This document shows positions 47,485 through 57,867 of a DNA stretch of 64,000 nucleotides, one piece after another. The position numbers and the translations under genes are program-made. Within the stretch, counting starts at the first letter, position 1. Each line of letters opens with the position of its first letter. This DNA comes from Magicicada septendecula (Eukaryota; Arthropoda; Insecta; Hemiptera; Cicadidae). The stretch lies in the NCBI GenBank assembly GCA_034769895.1, contig CM068367.1, positions 114,002,654-114,066,653 of the forward strand. Direction: 5' to 3'. A model generated the notes under the pieces. The model was not told the origin of the DNA, searched no databases, and saw nothing but the letters and a program-made list of their open reading frames with translations.

Positions 47485-47545
47485 ACTAACGTTTTGCACG
47501 TTCTACGATAGCGCATCCTCAGTGGCTTATCGTAGAAAGGCTAAT
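47485..47545 (-). repeat. CTGAGGA/AAAACG motif remnant
   Basis: Minus strand 47522-47490 reads CTGAGGA-T-GCGC...GTGC-AAAACG. The first and last parts fit the motif shared with the elements near 10.7, 26.0 and 45.5 kb, except that the G of GAAA is A. An overlapping hairpin, TTCTACGATA against TATCGTAGAA, lies at 47500-47537. Confidence 0.45.
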
Positions 47546-47689
47546 CATTCTGTGTTCACTAAGTAACATGAATGGTAAATACTAAAGTAGAGTCTATCGT
47601 AGTATTAAATGATAATTATTTAAATAATCTGATGGCTTATTAGAGGGCCAAATACATAGTCTCCGTGTCTAAAACAAAATCTTAATTGA

Positions 47690-48600
47690 GATTGGAAGAC
47701 CGATCACAACTCCTAGTGTGAGCCTGATCAGTCAGTGGTGGAGTACGTCAAGGGTGCCACTATCACCTTCTATTTTTAATTTATATATAGACAAAGTCAT
47801 ACAAAATTGGCAGACGAACCTTTCGGAACGTTTTGTGATTGGTAACTTTTCAGTTGACACGTTGTTGTTTGCTGGTGACTAGGCTATCCTGTCGAACTCG
47901 GAAAGCTGTTTACAGATGGCTGTGCACTCATTGAGTCGAACCTCTAATGATTTCGGATTACAGATCATCACACTGAAGACGAAGGCGATGGCTTTACATG
48001 GAGCTGATCCCGGACGAGCAAAAATTGTTTTAGATTGTACTTACTGTTCTGGAGCAGTTCAGTAACTTTTAATATATTGGGTGTAATGTGTTTAACGTTA
48101 CAAAAATGATGTGGTAAATAAGCACTATAAGTTCAACCATATGTGGGGGACGAACTCTAAAATAAACTAGTAAAGAGCCACGCCTGGAGTTCTTTAAGGT
48201 GATGGCCCTGTACATACTTTTCTACGGGTCTGAGAACAAGATACTTCTTTACGCCACGTGACAAGATACACTCTTCAAGATTGCAAAAGAAATTTAGATG
48301 TACGGCAGGAACTGAATATTATGAATATACTCGGCGGGATTGCCCAATACCGGCTAAAATGTTTGGAACATCTTAGCTGAATGGATAATTACCGCGTCCC
48401 AAAGCAACTATTGAATTGTAAGCAGAAGGACGTAGGCAGGCAAAAGGGTGGGTAGGCTTGTTGAAGGGGGTAGGAAGGAAAGGTAGGCAGGAGGTGTGGT
48501 GGGCCTTCCGAAAATGGGATAGAGTATTTGGTTGGGACTGGAATAAAACATTTTTTATTTAATCCTTGCTGAACAAGATAATGATGACGAATTTTATGCT
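47690..48600 (+). mobile_element. LINE, RT catalytic region to 3' end, degenerate
   Basis: Starts in the RT palm: a LSPSIFNLYIDKVIQ-like segment, then TLLFAGD where the catalytic FADD box should be (third position G), and SLSRTSNDFGLQIITLKTKA. After a stop-rich stretch the tail shows TLQDCKRNLDVRQELNIMNI-like sequence in shifted frames and a R-KC-EHL segment. It ends at GATAATGATGACGA (48581-48594). The 3' half (48000-48450) is clearly the same family as 49370-49690 and 57868-58500. Confidence 0.82.
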
Positions 48601-49061
48601 TTTAGGAATATGAAAGAAGTAAGTGTAGTAGATATTCTATAGAAAAACAAAATTATTTTCTAACAAGTCTCGATGACAGATTATGATTTTCCTATCTAGA
48701 AATATTGTATATGTCTGAATTTTAGATCTCGTGATATTTATGCAACGCATACATTTCATGTTATCATATTCGACTCGTTCGGTTGTCTGTCCACGTCATA
48801 GAATAAGTCTGTTATTTCATTTAAATGACTAAATTTCCTGTAGGCCTATAACCACAGAGTGATACGGAGTAACCCTTGCGCGCCGACTTTAATTCTCTTT
48901 GTCATAATTAGGTCTACACGAGATCGCGCGAATCAAATGTTACGCACGGATCCGGACTCAAACATGATACTTTGAATGACGAAAGCGTCACATTTTTACA
49001 TATGATGCGCTCCGTAACATTTTAATATCGAGTTTTAAGTTACTCACTGTTTTTGCTGTAT

Positions 49062-49090
49062 TGTGTGTGTGTGTGTGTGTGTGAGTGTGT
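49062..49090. repeat. (TG)n microsatellite
   Basis: About 14 TG units with one GA interruption. Confidence 0.95.
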
Positions 49091-49369
49091 TTTGACATTA
49101 TCATGATCAGAGCTTCCGTGTTTACTGCTGAGTGAATGCCTCCTCAGTTATTTTTCAATTATTTCTCTCCTGACCTGCTCGTATTCAATTGACTCTATCA
49201 TATCATCCTTAACAAGACCATCCTTCATCTCGTAAAGGGCGATCGTTATGGTTTCTTATTTCGCTTCGCCTTTGATCTAATCCTACCTCTTGACGGTAGG
49301 AGTAACAAATAAAAGAATAAGAAAACATTAAATATTAGATAAATATAGCTAAGGATATCGAAAGAAAGT

Positions 49370-49690
49370 GGTTAACGAAGTGGTTCGGACGTACAAATGG
49401 GTAGGGTACACCCTTCAGGATCGTCGAAGAAATGCTGATATACGGTAGGAACTGAATATTATGAATATCCTCGACAGAATGGTCCAATGTCGGCTAAAAT
49501 GGTTGCAACATCTTAACCAAATGGATGACTGCCGCATCCCCAAACAACTATTGAATTATAAGTCTAAGGGACGATGCGACGTCCGAAGAAGCGTTGGAGT
49601 GATCAGCTCTAGTCTATTTGCTTGAGACCTGAACAGACTATAGACCTGTTTTGGTTCAATCCCTGTTGAAGCTGATAACGACGATTTTCC
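49370..49690 (+). mobile_element. LINE 3' end, second copy of the 47.7-kb family
   Basis: Closely related at DNA level to 58200-58500 and 48270-48600: CACCCTTCAGGATCGTCGAAG, AACTGAATATTATGAATAT, GGCTAAAATGGTTG and ACATCTTAACC, then GGATGACTGCCGCATCCCCA and GATCAGCTCTAG, each cited here in pieces. The final part ends in GCTGATAACGACGA. Short because strongly 5'-truncated. Confidence 0.82.
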
Positions 49691-49694
49691 GTGT

Positions 49695-51750
49695 CTGCGG
49701 CGAATCAGGTCTACCTACTTTACCACACGTTTGAGTCGTGTTAATTTGCCACGTAACGACAGATTTGTTTTGTTACACTGACCGTCGTTGGCCACAATCT
49801 CTGTTGCACAGTATCGTACATTTCCCGACCCACTTCTGCTTTGTCGTTATCACATAACAGCTTTTTCACTTACGATAACAGCTGGCTGACGCTGACACAC
49901 AAGCGCATTGTTAACTGTCGTACACTTTGACATGTTTAGCAGATGTGTCTGGTGTTTCGTGTGCAGATAAATGAAACGGAATGATAACGGAATTTCCGTA
50001 TAATGTGATTTCTGTCGCAAAGGGCGGTGAACGGGTTTGTGTGAAAATCGACTATACAAATATTCTTTGATGTTGAATACCCAAAACTTTTGTTTGTTCA
50101 GTCTTAGAGAGGGACTTGATGCAAACAAAGCGGAATTATACAACACAGAGGCACGTACAGTACGAAGTTAAAACTTCTTGATACAAAAACCTAACCCAAA
50201 AAAGTATAATATCACTTACCTTGTTTTTACTTGCATTAATTCCAGTTCTATCAGAAGACGTTTGCTGATATATTTTTTATTAAGTTTACACTAATCAGTT
50301 GTGGACCACTTTATTTATGGCGGAGGATTTAGTGATGAGGGCACTCGTCTAACCAACGCAGTTGAAATACAAGAACATGGTTTTGTTTACATCATGATCC
50401 AATTTAAGAATGAAGAAACTTTAATGACGAAAGAGTACAGAAAGATGAATTCATTTCTTTCATTTTAAATGCTTGGGCAACTTAAAAACCTAATACTGAT
50501 TGTTAACCTAGGATATTGTTATTAGCGATAGAAAAATCGTTTTACGGCCAAACTGTGTCATAATTGCCTGACAATTGTAGCGGAAACAGCAAATTAAAAA
50601 AAGTAGATACGATTAAGTACAGTCGCAGGACGAAGTGCCGTAGGTTTTGTCAGGTTAGGTTCAGTGGTTTGGGGGGATGTCGTGATGAATGATTGATATG
50701 TGGATTTGAATCGTATAGACTTTTCAGTTACGTTCGTAAAGTCTGAGGTACATTAATCTGTTAGCGTTATCCCGTTATAACCCTTTAACGAGAAACAATA
50801 AAATGCCAACGATGAAATTGAATTCGCTCCATTTTTCTGTCTCATTTGGAACTCGGCAACAACGAGGCAACCCTTCCGTTAAATTAGCTCCCTCCTCCTC
50901 CTCCTTCCCCTCCGACACTAACTAACAAAGAACCAACGAATTAGGCCAAATGGGGTGTGGCATGATGTAGTAGTAACTACATCATACACATTCCCCCCCA
51001 CACACACACACTTTTGAAAGGGTTCGCTGAACTTGTATTTTCTCGTCGGCCTATATATAAATGTACGTTTGTACGTTTACTTCCTAAAAAAATAGGAAGA
51101 AACACTTTCCATCACTGTTCGGCTTCGTTGTCAACAGTTTAGTTTCCAGTTTTCTTTGCAGGGGAAAATATATAGCCTACAATTCGTAGCTAATCTGTTC
51201 ACACCAAGGATGATTTTTTTGAGTGATATAAAAATTGAAAGAATGGCTTTCAATTGGTTCTCGGATGCCGTTTAAAGCTCCCTCAGCGGTGTTTATGTCT
51301 AACCATTCAAAAATAAATCAAGATAACAGTTACAAAAAAAAGAAAATGGATTTAAAAACTTGCTACAATTTAAAACAGCGATACAGTTTACCCGAGGGGC
51401 AGGAAAAATGTGATTGGAAACCTTTGCGAAAGTGAAGTTGACTGACTTACAAAAACGTTTCAGAAATGGGTCATCCATGAAATAAAAAGATACTCAGAGA
51501 CCAATAGGAAGCGTTGATTTACGAGTTCAAATGAGAGATAGGGAAGGTTAAACAAAGAAGTAAATATTGTATAAAACTGTGAATAACAGTTGTCATCAGG
51601 GAATCAGTTTTTATCCAACCAGACCTAAGGCAAACGGGAAGACAAATAAATAGATACAAAGACAGCCACTGAGACAGGCAGATAATGGAAGATTACAGGG
51701 GGGTAGTGGGGAGGAATATAGTGGAAGGGGGAGAGGAATAGAGAGTGAGA
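49695..51750. other. no gene recognised
   Basis: A (CCT)n patch at 50890-50910 and a (CA)n patch near 50999-51011. The minus-strand ORF 50146-49850 has no recognisable domain. Confidence 0.5.

Positions 51751-51752
<2 letters not shown>

Positions 51753-51802
<50 letters not shown>
51753..51802. repeat. (GA)n microsatellite
   Basis: About 25 GA units, flanked by purine-rich sequence on both sides (51700-51820). Confidence 0.95.
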
Positions 51803-51805
<3 letters not shown>

Positions 51806-52369
51806 GGGAGGGAGAGACTAAAAATCAAAAACTATGCTTAGGCTATAATTAAAATGTTTTATTTTATGTAGGAGTTACTTGAAAAATAGAAACAGATGAT
51901 AAATTTACAAAAATAAGCAAAGTTGAAATGTAGATCATACGGTTTCAGGGAAACCCAATCAACACAGTAAAAAGAAAATAAAAGAGTGACAGGGTAGACG
52001 TAAGAAAGGATGAAAGAGTATAAAAACTCGTACAGGCTAGCCTGAATTATAACTTGAAAGGTTAAAGGCTATATTTACACAAGTAATAGATTGTAGAAAG
52101 AAGAAATAGAAATAAGGAGAGAAGGGGAGAAGACAAAAGAAAGGGAGGCAGACGGACAATAAGCAGTCTGGTTAGCAAAAAATTACCAGCCAATAGCAAA
52201 TTATGTTTGCGTCGGATTCAAGTTTACTCAATCAATATAGACGGAGACGAGGAGTGGGTAGGCAAAGAGAGACAGTGAGCATCACGCAGAATGAGAAAGA
52301 AAGAGAGAGTGTGAGAGGACGAGAGAGACAAAAAGAATGAAAATATACTATTGAATGGGTCGTTATTTA

Positions 52370-52373
<4 letters not shown>

Positions 52374-52430
<57 letters not shown>
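52374..52430. repeat. (CA)n microsatellite
   Basis: About 28 CA units without interruption. Confidence 0.97.
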
Positions 52431-52431
<1 letters not shown>

Positions 52432-52472
52432 CCTGGCGTTTGTGGCCTGACGTACAACCGTATGGAAAACTA

Positions 52473-52520
52473 GCGCACGATAACTACGTGAAGTTTGCGC
52501 ACGATAACTACGTGAAGTTT
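52473..52520. repeat. exact 24-bp tandem duplication
   Basis: GCGCACGATAACTACGTGAA plus GTTT occurs twice with no mismatch at 52473-52496 and 52497-52520, followed by a T run. Probably replication slippage. Confidence 0.95.
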
Positions 52521-54037
52521 TTTTTTTTAGCTTTTTACTGTCGATACACTACAAATGTATTCACAAAACTCGTACACAGTTTAAAAATATTGTAAAGTAC
52601 GGATAATTCATTTAGAGAGATGGTTTATTTTCCAGTTGCATTTTTTGTTTTCTGAGCGCGTAAAGTGATTGAAAACCCGGCGTTTCGCAGCTCCCCATTA
52701 AGGAGGTACGCTTCCGACTTCAGAAGTTCCACCACTTCTTCTTCTTCTTCTTCTTCTGCAGCACCTTTGTCTCAAGTTTCACTCTTTTTCATATTTTTTC
52801 ACTTCAAGATTTAGGAATCTTGTCCACTTTATGTTAAAATGTTATTATTAATAACATTAATAATAATGTTTTCTCTCCCCCCCCGTAGCTAAGTATTTCC
52901 CATGGGAGTGATTATAAATAAATATTTTTCCATGATAGCGGGCCAATGATGATAAGCAGTTAACGCATTGGGGTAGTAGTAATACTCCAGTAAACACAGA
53001 TAGCTGTGTACATCATTACCTTCATTCAGCTGAAACTGCCTAACTGAAGGTCTTCTACGTAGAAGACATTAGGGATTTACCAAGATAACTTCCCTTGGCT
53101 ACGTCACTGTTTTCTATAATTCTTCGTTTTTTAGGCTTGTCTGTTGACATGCATTTTTTCGAAATTCCGCCCTACGCAGAATACACTTCCTTGAATACTT
53201 CGTTTTCAATTATTTATCTTAACATTTTAATGTCTTGTTGGGTTAATGTCACCTTAAACTTACTTACCTTAAGAAATTGTTTATGGCAGTCAGATCTTCT
53301 TAACCCGTCGTTTAGCCCAGATATTCTTAGTCGTTTACTTGTCAAGCTCAACTTTCACAGTTACACGATAGAACTGCCTTGGCTACTATCTTGTGGAAAA
53401 CTAAATTTTTCTTATTTGTTGCTAAAGAAAATATCTCTGTGTGTCAAGAGTCTCCTGATTAGTTTCACGCATTCCTTCTTCTTCTTCTTTTTCTTCTTAT
53501 CCTTTTGTACTTAACCAATCTCTTTAATTCCGGATACCTATAACATCATCATCTCAGCAATCTGACTTAAGTATTACAGCATCTCTCCCCTTGCCTCCAC
53601 TGCATCCGCTATCACCGAAGTGATTAATCATGGTGTCTCAAACAGTAGGCCTACCACCAATCTGCCACGTGTTGTTATTTTTATAGTTTTCCGCAACTTC
53701 ACCTGTCTCCCGTTATTTCGAGAACACGCGCATTTTTTATTTTGTCCACCTATTTTAGTTTTAACTCTCTCCTATTGCCCCACGTTTCAAATTTTGCAGT
53801 CGAAAGTAATATTATTACCAAAATAATTAGAATAATTGCTGATTTTTTGTAATTTTCTATGCAACAGATTATGAATAATAATTATACTAGCATTCCTATT
53901 TTATTCGAGAGCACAAACGATGGTGAAAAGTGAAAGCGTATTGCGCAGAGAGAGACAGAGTGTTTCTGGACGTGAACCGATACAAGAGAAGCGTCTGGAA
54001 CTACACTCGTGTAAGCGAAACGATTGCCTCACCCTTA

Positions 54038-54954
54038 AGCTGGAAACACATTGCTATCACGTCACGTGAGCTCACGTGAGATCAGGAACTGCCTTAACCC
54101 GTGAAAGTGAAATCGTAGCGCAGGGACACACTTCCTATGTCACGTCACATCACGTCACTTCGTGTTACATCATCTCACGTGAACTCTTGTGAAGTCGTGT
54201 AAACACTCGTGAAGGCAAATAAAATTCTACTTAATCAAAAAATCAGTTAACATAAGAAGGAGCTGGATACACGATATAAACTTAGAAAGACGAGAAAAGG
54301 TTACTTTCAGAATCTAATACAACATTCAAAGTACAAAATACAAGAAGATCCAGCTAAATTTCAAATGTATTTCAGACTGAATAAGGAAGAATTTGATTAT
54401 TTACATAATCTTATTAAAGATGATATACAAAAAAAAGAACACCCTTGTCCGAAACGCTGTAAGGTCTCAAGAGAGATTAGCCGTATGTTTAAGGTAAGCG
54501 TGAAATAAACGAAAACAAACGCTTGGCATCTTGATTATATTTTAAAGCATTACATAACTGTTAAAATTTAGTATTTTAAAAGGAAATTAGACTACTGTAT
54601 TTGTTTAACATGAAATTACTGTTCAGTGGTTATAAAAAACAAACACATTTTTTAATTAAAAAGAAGAAACATACTGTAATTTACATATAATTAATCTTCG
54701 TGCAATCTCACTTTTTCTATTAACAACTACTCCATTTTCACCTAATTGTCACTTCACGCCTCACAAAAGTGTGGTTGAACAGAAAATGTGATTCACGTGA
54801 GGCGTGAAATGGCCGGCTATGTCACGTGACATCACGTTATACATGACGTGAAGACAGTGTGTCTCCAAGCAATTTAGCTCAAGATGAAAACCCACTCTCA
54901 CATTTTTTAGTATCACGTGAATTCACGTGACGTGATAGCACTGTGTTTCCAGCT
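54038..54954 (+). mobile_element. PIF/Harbinger element, 917 bp, with TIRs and TTA duplication
   Basis: Left end AGCTGGAAACACATTGCTAT and the complement of the right end AGCTGGAAACACAGTGCTAT match, and the match continues through CACGTCACGTGA to about 45 bp. Both ends are flanked by TTA (54035-54037, 54955-54957), the 3-bp target typical of PIF/Harbinger. Subterminal regions on both sides are crowded with CACGTGA/TCACGT motifs in both orientations. Beyond the right end, TATCACGTGATACGTGATAT (54967-54986) continues the theme outside the duplication. The element carries a transposase exon fragment but no DDE domain, so it must be non-autonomous. Confidence 0.93.
54253..54493 (+). pseudogene. 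PIF/Harbinger transposase N-terminal exon fragment
   Basis: Open for 80 codons after a TAA: HKKELDTRYKLRKTRKGYF, then LIQHSKYKIQEDPAKFQMYF, RLNKEEFDYLHNLIKDDI, and EHPCPKRCKVSREI. The D--KF--YFR----FDYL--LI--DI pattern is the region in front of the catalytic domain in Harbinger (ALP1-like) transposases. There is no ATG at the open start. AATCAG before TTAACATAAG (54243-54248) is a weak acceptor, and AAG|GTAAGC at 54493/54494 is a good donor, so this looks like an internal exon. The catalytic DDE exons are absent. Alternative: retained because the deletion removed everything downstream. Confidence 0.85.
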
Positions 54955-54987
54955 TTATTGGCTGACATATCACGTGATACGTGATAT

Positions 54988-55330
54988 GCTATTGCTTCTG
55001 CGCAGCTGTCAGGTCACGCCTTCGTATGTGCTCCCGAGTACAGTATACTACTTGCAGTTGTATACCAGTACTACATAAAATACGACACTGTATTACGATA
55101 GTCTAGAACAATATACTGTAAAAGTATAGCATACTACAATAGTCTTCTATACGTCGCCTATGTTTATTGATTTGTACCATTTATTATTTATTGATTTAAT
55201 AAAAATCTGTTTTATCGAAATAGATGAAAGGAGAGAGATTTTTACCAGAAGCCAACATTACAGAATAAACTCTGTATAATTCATAAATTAATGAACCACG
55301 AACAATAAAATACACAAATGAAGGTAAACT
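54988..55330. other. spacer, no gene
   Basis: AT-rich sequence between two transposons. No recognisable signal. Confidence 0.5.
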
Positions 55331-55332
55331 TT

Positions 55333-55460
55333 CACGGCCGGTTGTCTGGGTTGCTAGGGCGTGGTCTAAGTTGTTCATGTGTTTTGCACCAGAATTGTCG
55401 TCCAGATCAGTTCATGTCTGGTGAAAACAACTTAGATCACGGCCTAACAACCCGGAAAAT
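55333..55460. mobile_element. short foldback with CACGGCCGG and GATCACGGCC ends
   Basis: Left part TTCACGGCCGGTTGTCTGGG then TTGCTAGGGCGTGGTCTAAG; right part CTTAGATCACGGCCTAACAA then CCCGG. The arms pair (TTGTTAGGCCGTGATCTAAG against TTGCTAGGGCGTGGTCTAAG). The centre forms a hairpin-like TCTGGTG / CACCAGA pair. Same termini as the elements at 10.56 and 25.86 kb. An isolated ATACGGCCGGCGTTGTT lies at 56046-56062. Confidence 0.75.
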
Positions 55461-55464
55461 TGTG

Positions 55465-56270
55465 CTAATAAAATAAAATTCACAATTAATCAAAATTCAC
55501 AATTAATCACTTTCAAACAATTTCAGTCCCGTTTCTATTAAAACATGAACAGTCCATTAACATTTAATTAGGGATGCTCCTTACTTGTCTCCAATACCTG
55601 TTCTCCTTATCCACGTTCAAGTAAACTTGTTTACCCGTTGTTCATCTCAAATGTTTATGACAGAGTTGATTTGTGTCACTGGAGATAACACAATCTACCT
55701 TAATTATTCACGTCAATTAATGTAAGACATAAAACACGGCAGTAGCCTATAGTGCGCTCGCACGTCCATAAAACACACGATACTGTTTCGATGTAGGTAA
55801 GCTTCTCAGAATCGAGTTCCTCGGAGCGTTTGTTAATAACTTGAAAGCGTTTACGAGCATTACCTGCAGATGAGTCGGCATACCTGAGTAAGTTAACATA
55901 AAGTTCAGCAAAGGAATTCGATTCGACGTTACAGCGGGTCTCTCTTGCTAACGGGTATTAACAGTATTTTATCGACTGTGGCCAAGCTCTGGCAGGGATT
56001 CTATGCGCGTGACAAGTAATAAAAACCGAACTCACTGCTGAAATTATACGGCCGGCGTTGTTCCCAGCTGAAAGGTATTTTACTTTAATACAACATAATG
56101 TTTAGGCCCTTAACCGCTGAAGTGTGTTGGAACGCTACATCGTGCGGCGTGGTTGAATATCGCTGCTAGGAAGTGTAACCCGTTTTTTAGATAGTCGATC
56201 TTCCGTTGTTTCAGCTTTGACTCATACAGAAGTACATATTGGCTATGAGTCGCAATTTCAATTTTATGCC
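55465..56270. other. no gene recognised
   Basis: Only the ACGGCCGG motif at 56048-56055 is noteworthy. Confidence 0.5.
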
Positions 56271-56274
56271 AAAA

Positions 56275-56775
56275 TAAAGTGTTACTTTGTAAAACTCAAT
56301 TCGGGGCACAAGACCTACCAACGCTCGAATATCACCAAGATATGGTGCTCTCATCAATCACACAGAAAACAGTCGACATAGTAGACACGTTTGAAAAGAA
56401 AATCCTCAGACGCATTATAGGCCCAATACAAGAAAATGGCTCATGGAGACTGAGATACAACAACGAACTGTATCAAATATATAAAGAGATACCAGTCTGA
56501 AAATTTATAAGAATACAAAAATTGCGTTGGGCCGGACGTGTTATGAGAATGGAGGATGGCAGGAACCCCAAGAGGGCTTTGCTGGGTACATGGGAGGGAA
56601 CGAGACCTAGAGGTAGACCGAGGAAGAGGTGGGAAAATGGCGTTGCAGAGGACGCGAGAGACATGGGGATAAGAAACTGGAGGAGGGTTGCAGTGGATAG
56701 AGTGGATTGGAGGCGGAGATTGGTGGAGGCCAGGGCCCGACTTGGGCTGTAGCGCCATAGGAGGAGGAGGATGGT
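56275..56775 (+). mobile_element. LINE 3' end with nearly intact C-terminal tail
   Basis: The plus strand reads VDIVDTFEKKILRRIIGPIQ, ENGSWRLRYNNELYQIYKE, a stop at 56498-56500, and then (same family) KLRWAGRVMRMEDGRNPKRA, LLGTWEGTRPRGRPRKRW, a WRRVAVDRVDWRRRLVEA stretch and ARLGL before the stop at 56750-56752. It is followed by GCCATAGGAGGAGGAGGATG, the purine-rich 3' end. This is the complete post-RT tail of a LINE polyprotein. 56522-56752 is open, so the copy is fairly young, apart from one stop. Confidence 0.9.
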
Positions 56776-56779
56776 GCTC

Positions 56780-57560
56780 TCATGCTTTCACTTTCCGAAG
56801 GCGGCTGGACCGAGGGCAATCCTCCCAACACATATATTCATATAAAGTAGAACAGAATCGGGCCTCTCGCCCGACAATATGGCTCACCGCTTCTGAGCAT
56901 GAATTTTGGTCTGGTCATCCTTTACGAAAAAACCTCTCGCGTGACATTAGCTCACCTCTTATGAGCATGAATAATGGTGACGTTGAATCCTGCGAAAAAC
57001 TGATAGTATCTTCTTATTTATGTATTATTTCATCACGGTATCTTTTGGTACTTCTATCCATTTATCTGTATCTTATTTATATTTAACAAGCGATTACCTC
57101 CTAAAATAAAGGGCACCATTAACTTGGTATAAGAAGTTGACTTTTCTAATTAAGGGTTGTATCCTTTAGTCTAAAACTGTTTGGTTTTAATGTGCCAGAA
57201 ACATGCCCTCACCCCCCTTCTACTTGCTACATAATAGACTGAGCAGTCTATAGAACTATTTCTTCTTGTTCTATTAAATTTGTTTTGTCGGAATTTTCAA
57301 CAACAACTTCTCGCTCCTCTCAGAGTCAGGTCTTTGAGAAAATAATTTATAGAACTTAATCTATCACGATAAGTGTAAAATAAAGCAGTGTGTGGTAACG
57401 AGACGGATGCTGCAAAACAATATGCAGTAATCCCCAGTGAACTATTGAAGACATCACATTACAATTTTCGAATTAATTCGAATTTTCACTTTCCAGTTGC
57501 ATATTTTTGTTTTCAAAAACTCTAGCTACCACGCATACAATTAAAAGTCTTCAGTACTTA
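56780..57560. other. no further exon recognised
   Basis: A 57-bp stretch is partly duplicated (GCCTCTCGCCCGACA-ATGGCTCACC at 56861 and CCTCTCGCGTGACATTAGCTC at 56934, each followed by TGAGCATGAAT and T-GGT). It lies in the intron 3' of the cyclase exon on its own strand. No cyclase catalytic exon seen. Confidence 0.5.
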
Positions 57561-57561
57561 C

Positions 57562-57711
57562 TTAGGTAAGAGTTGATACAGCAGTTCTTCGCATTTTCGT
57601 TTCTCTTCCAAGTAATCGGCCGTTCTTTCTTCAACCAGTGCTTCCAAGTTGTTCGCGTACTGTTCCATTCTCGATAGCAGGTTGTCCAGAATGTTGTTGC
57701 TTTCATTATCT
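57562..57711 (-). CDS. receptor guanylate cyclase, one internal exon (kinase-homology/cyclase linker)
   Basis: The minus strand encodes 49 full codons: [49 protein letters not shown] and the first two bases of a lysine codon. This is the highly conserved coiled-coil linker (HNOBA/signalling-helix region) that joins the kinase-homology domain to the catalytic cyclase domain in membrane guanylate cyclases, where it drives dimerisation needed for cGMP synthesis. The exon is preceded by a pyrimidine-rich acceptor (TATCTTTCGTTTTCAG) and ends at a consensus donor GTAAGT (57561-57556). It begins in phase 1 and ends in phase 2 and has no stops. No other exon of the gene is visible here. Soluble cyclases share a related but less similar helix; the [12 protein letters not shown] stretch favours the receptor type. 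Which paralogue is undetermined. Confidence 0.9.
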
Positions 57712-57867
57712 CTGAAAACGAAAGATACATACATTTTAAATGCAATGTTAAAAGGTGTACAGAAAAATAAACAATTTTCTATTTTTCATTATGTCTGTGA
57801 TTGAACTTCATATACTGTTGTTAACGTTAAGTAAATATAACATTATGATTATCGTAGTAAATAACTT

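Larger units (their letters stand above)
51805..54034. other. non-coding; microsatellite, short duplication, one motif remnant
   Basis: Contains the (CA)n tract and the 24-bp duplication listed separately. Minus strand 52727-52690 reads CTGAAGT ... GAAACGCC and may be a diverged member of the CTGANGA/GAAAC group. The 139-codon plus ORF 53095-53514 is leucine/serine-rich with a poly-phenylalanine end from (TTC)n and is most likely chance. Confidence 0.5.

Noticed and set aside
53095-53514. 139-codon plus-strand ORF, hydrophobic
   Set aside because: No domain, Leu/Ser-rich AT-driven composition, ends in (TTC)n-encoded phenylalanines; most likely chance.
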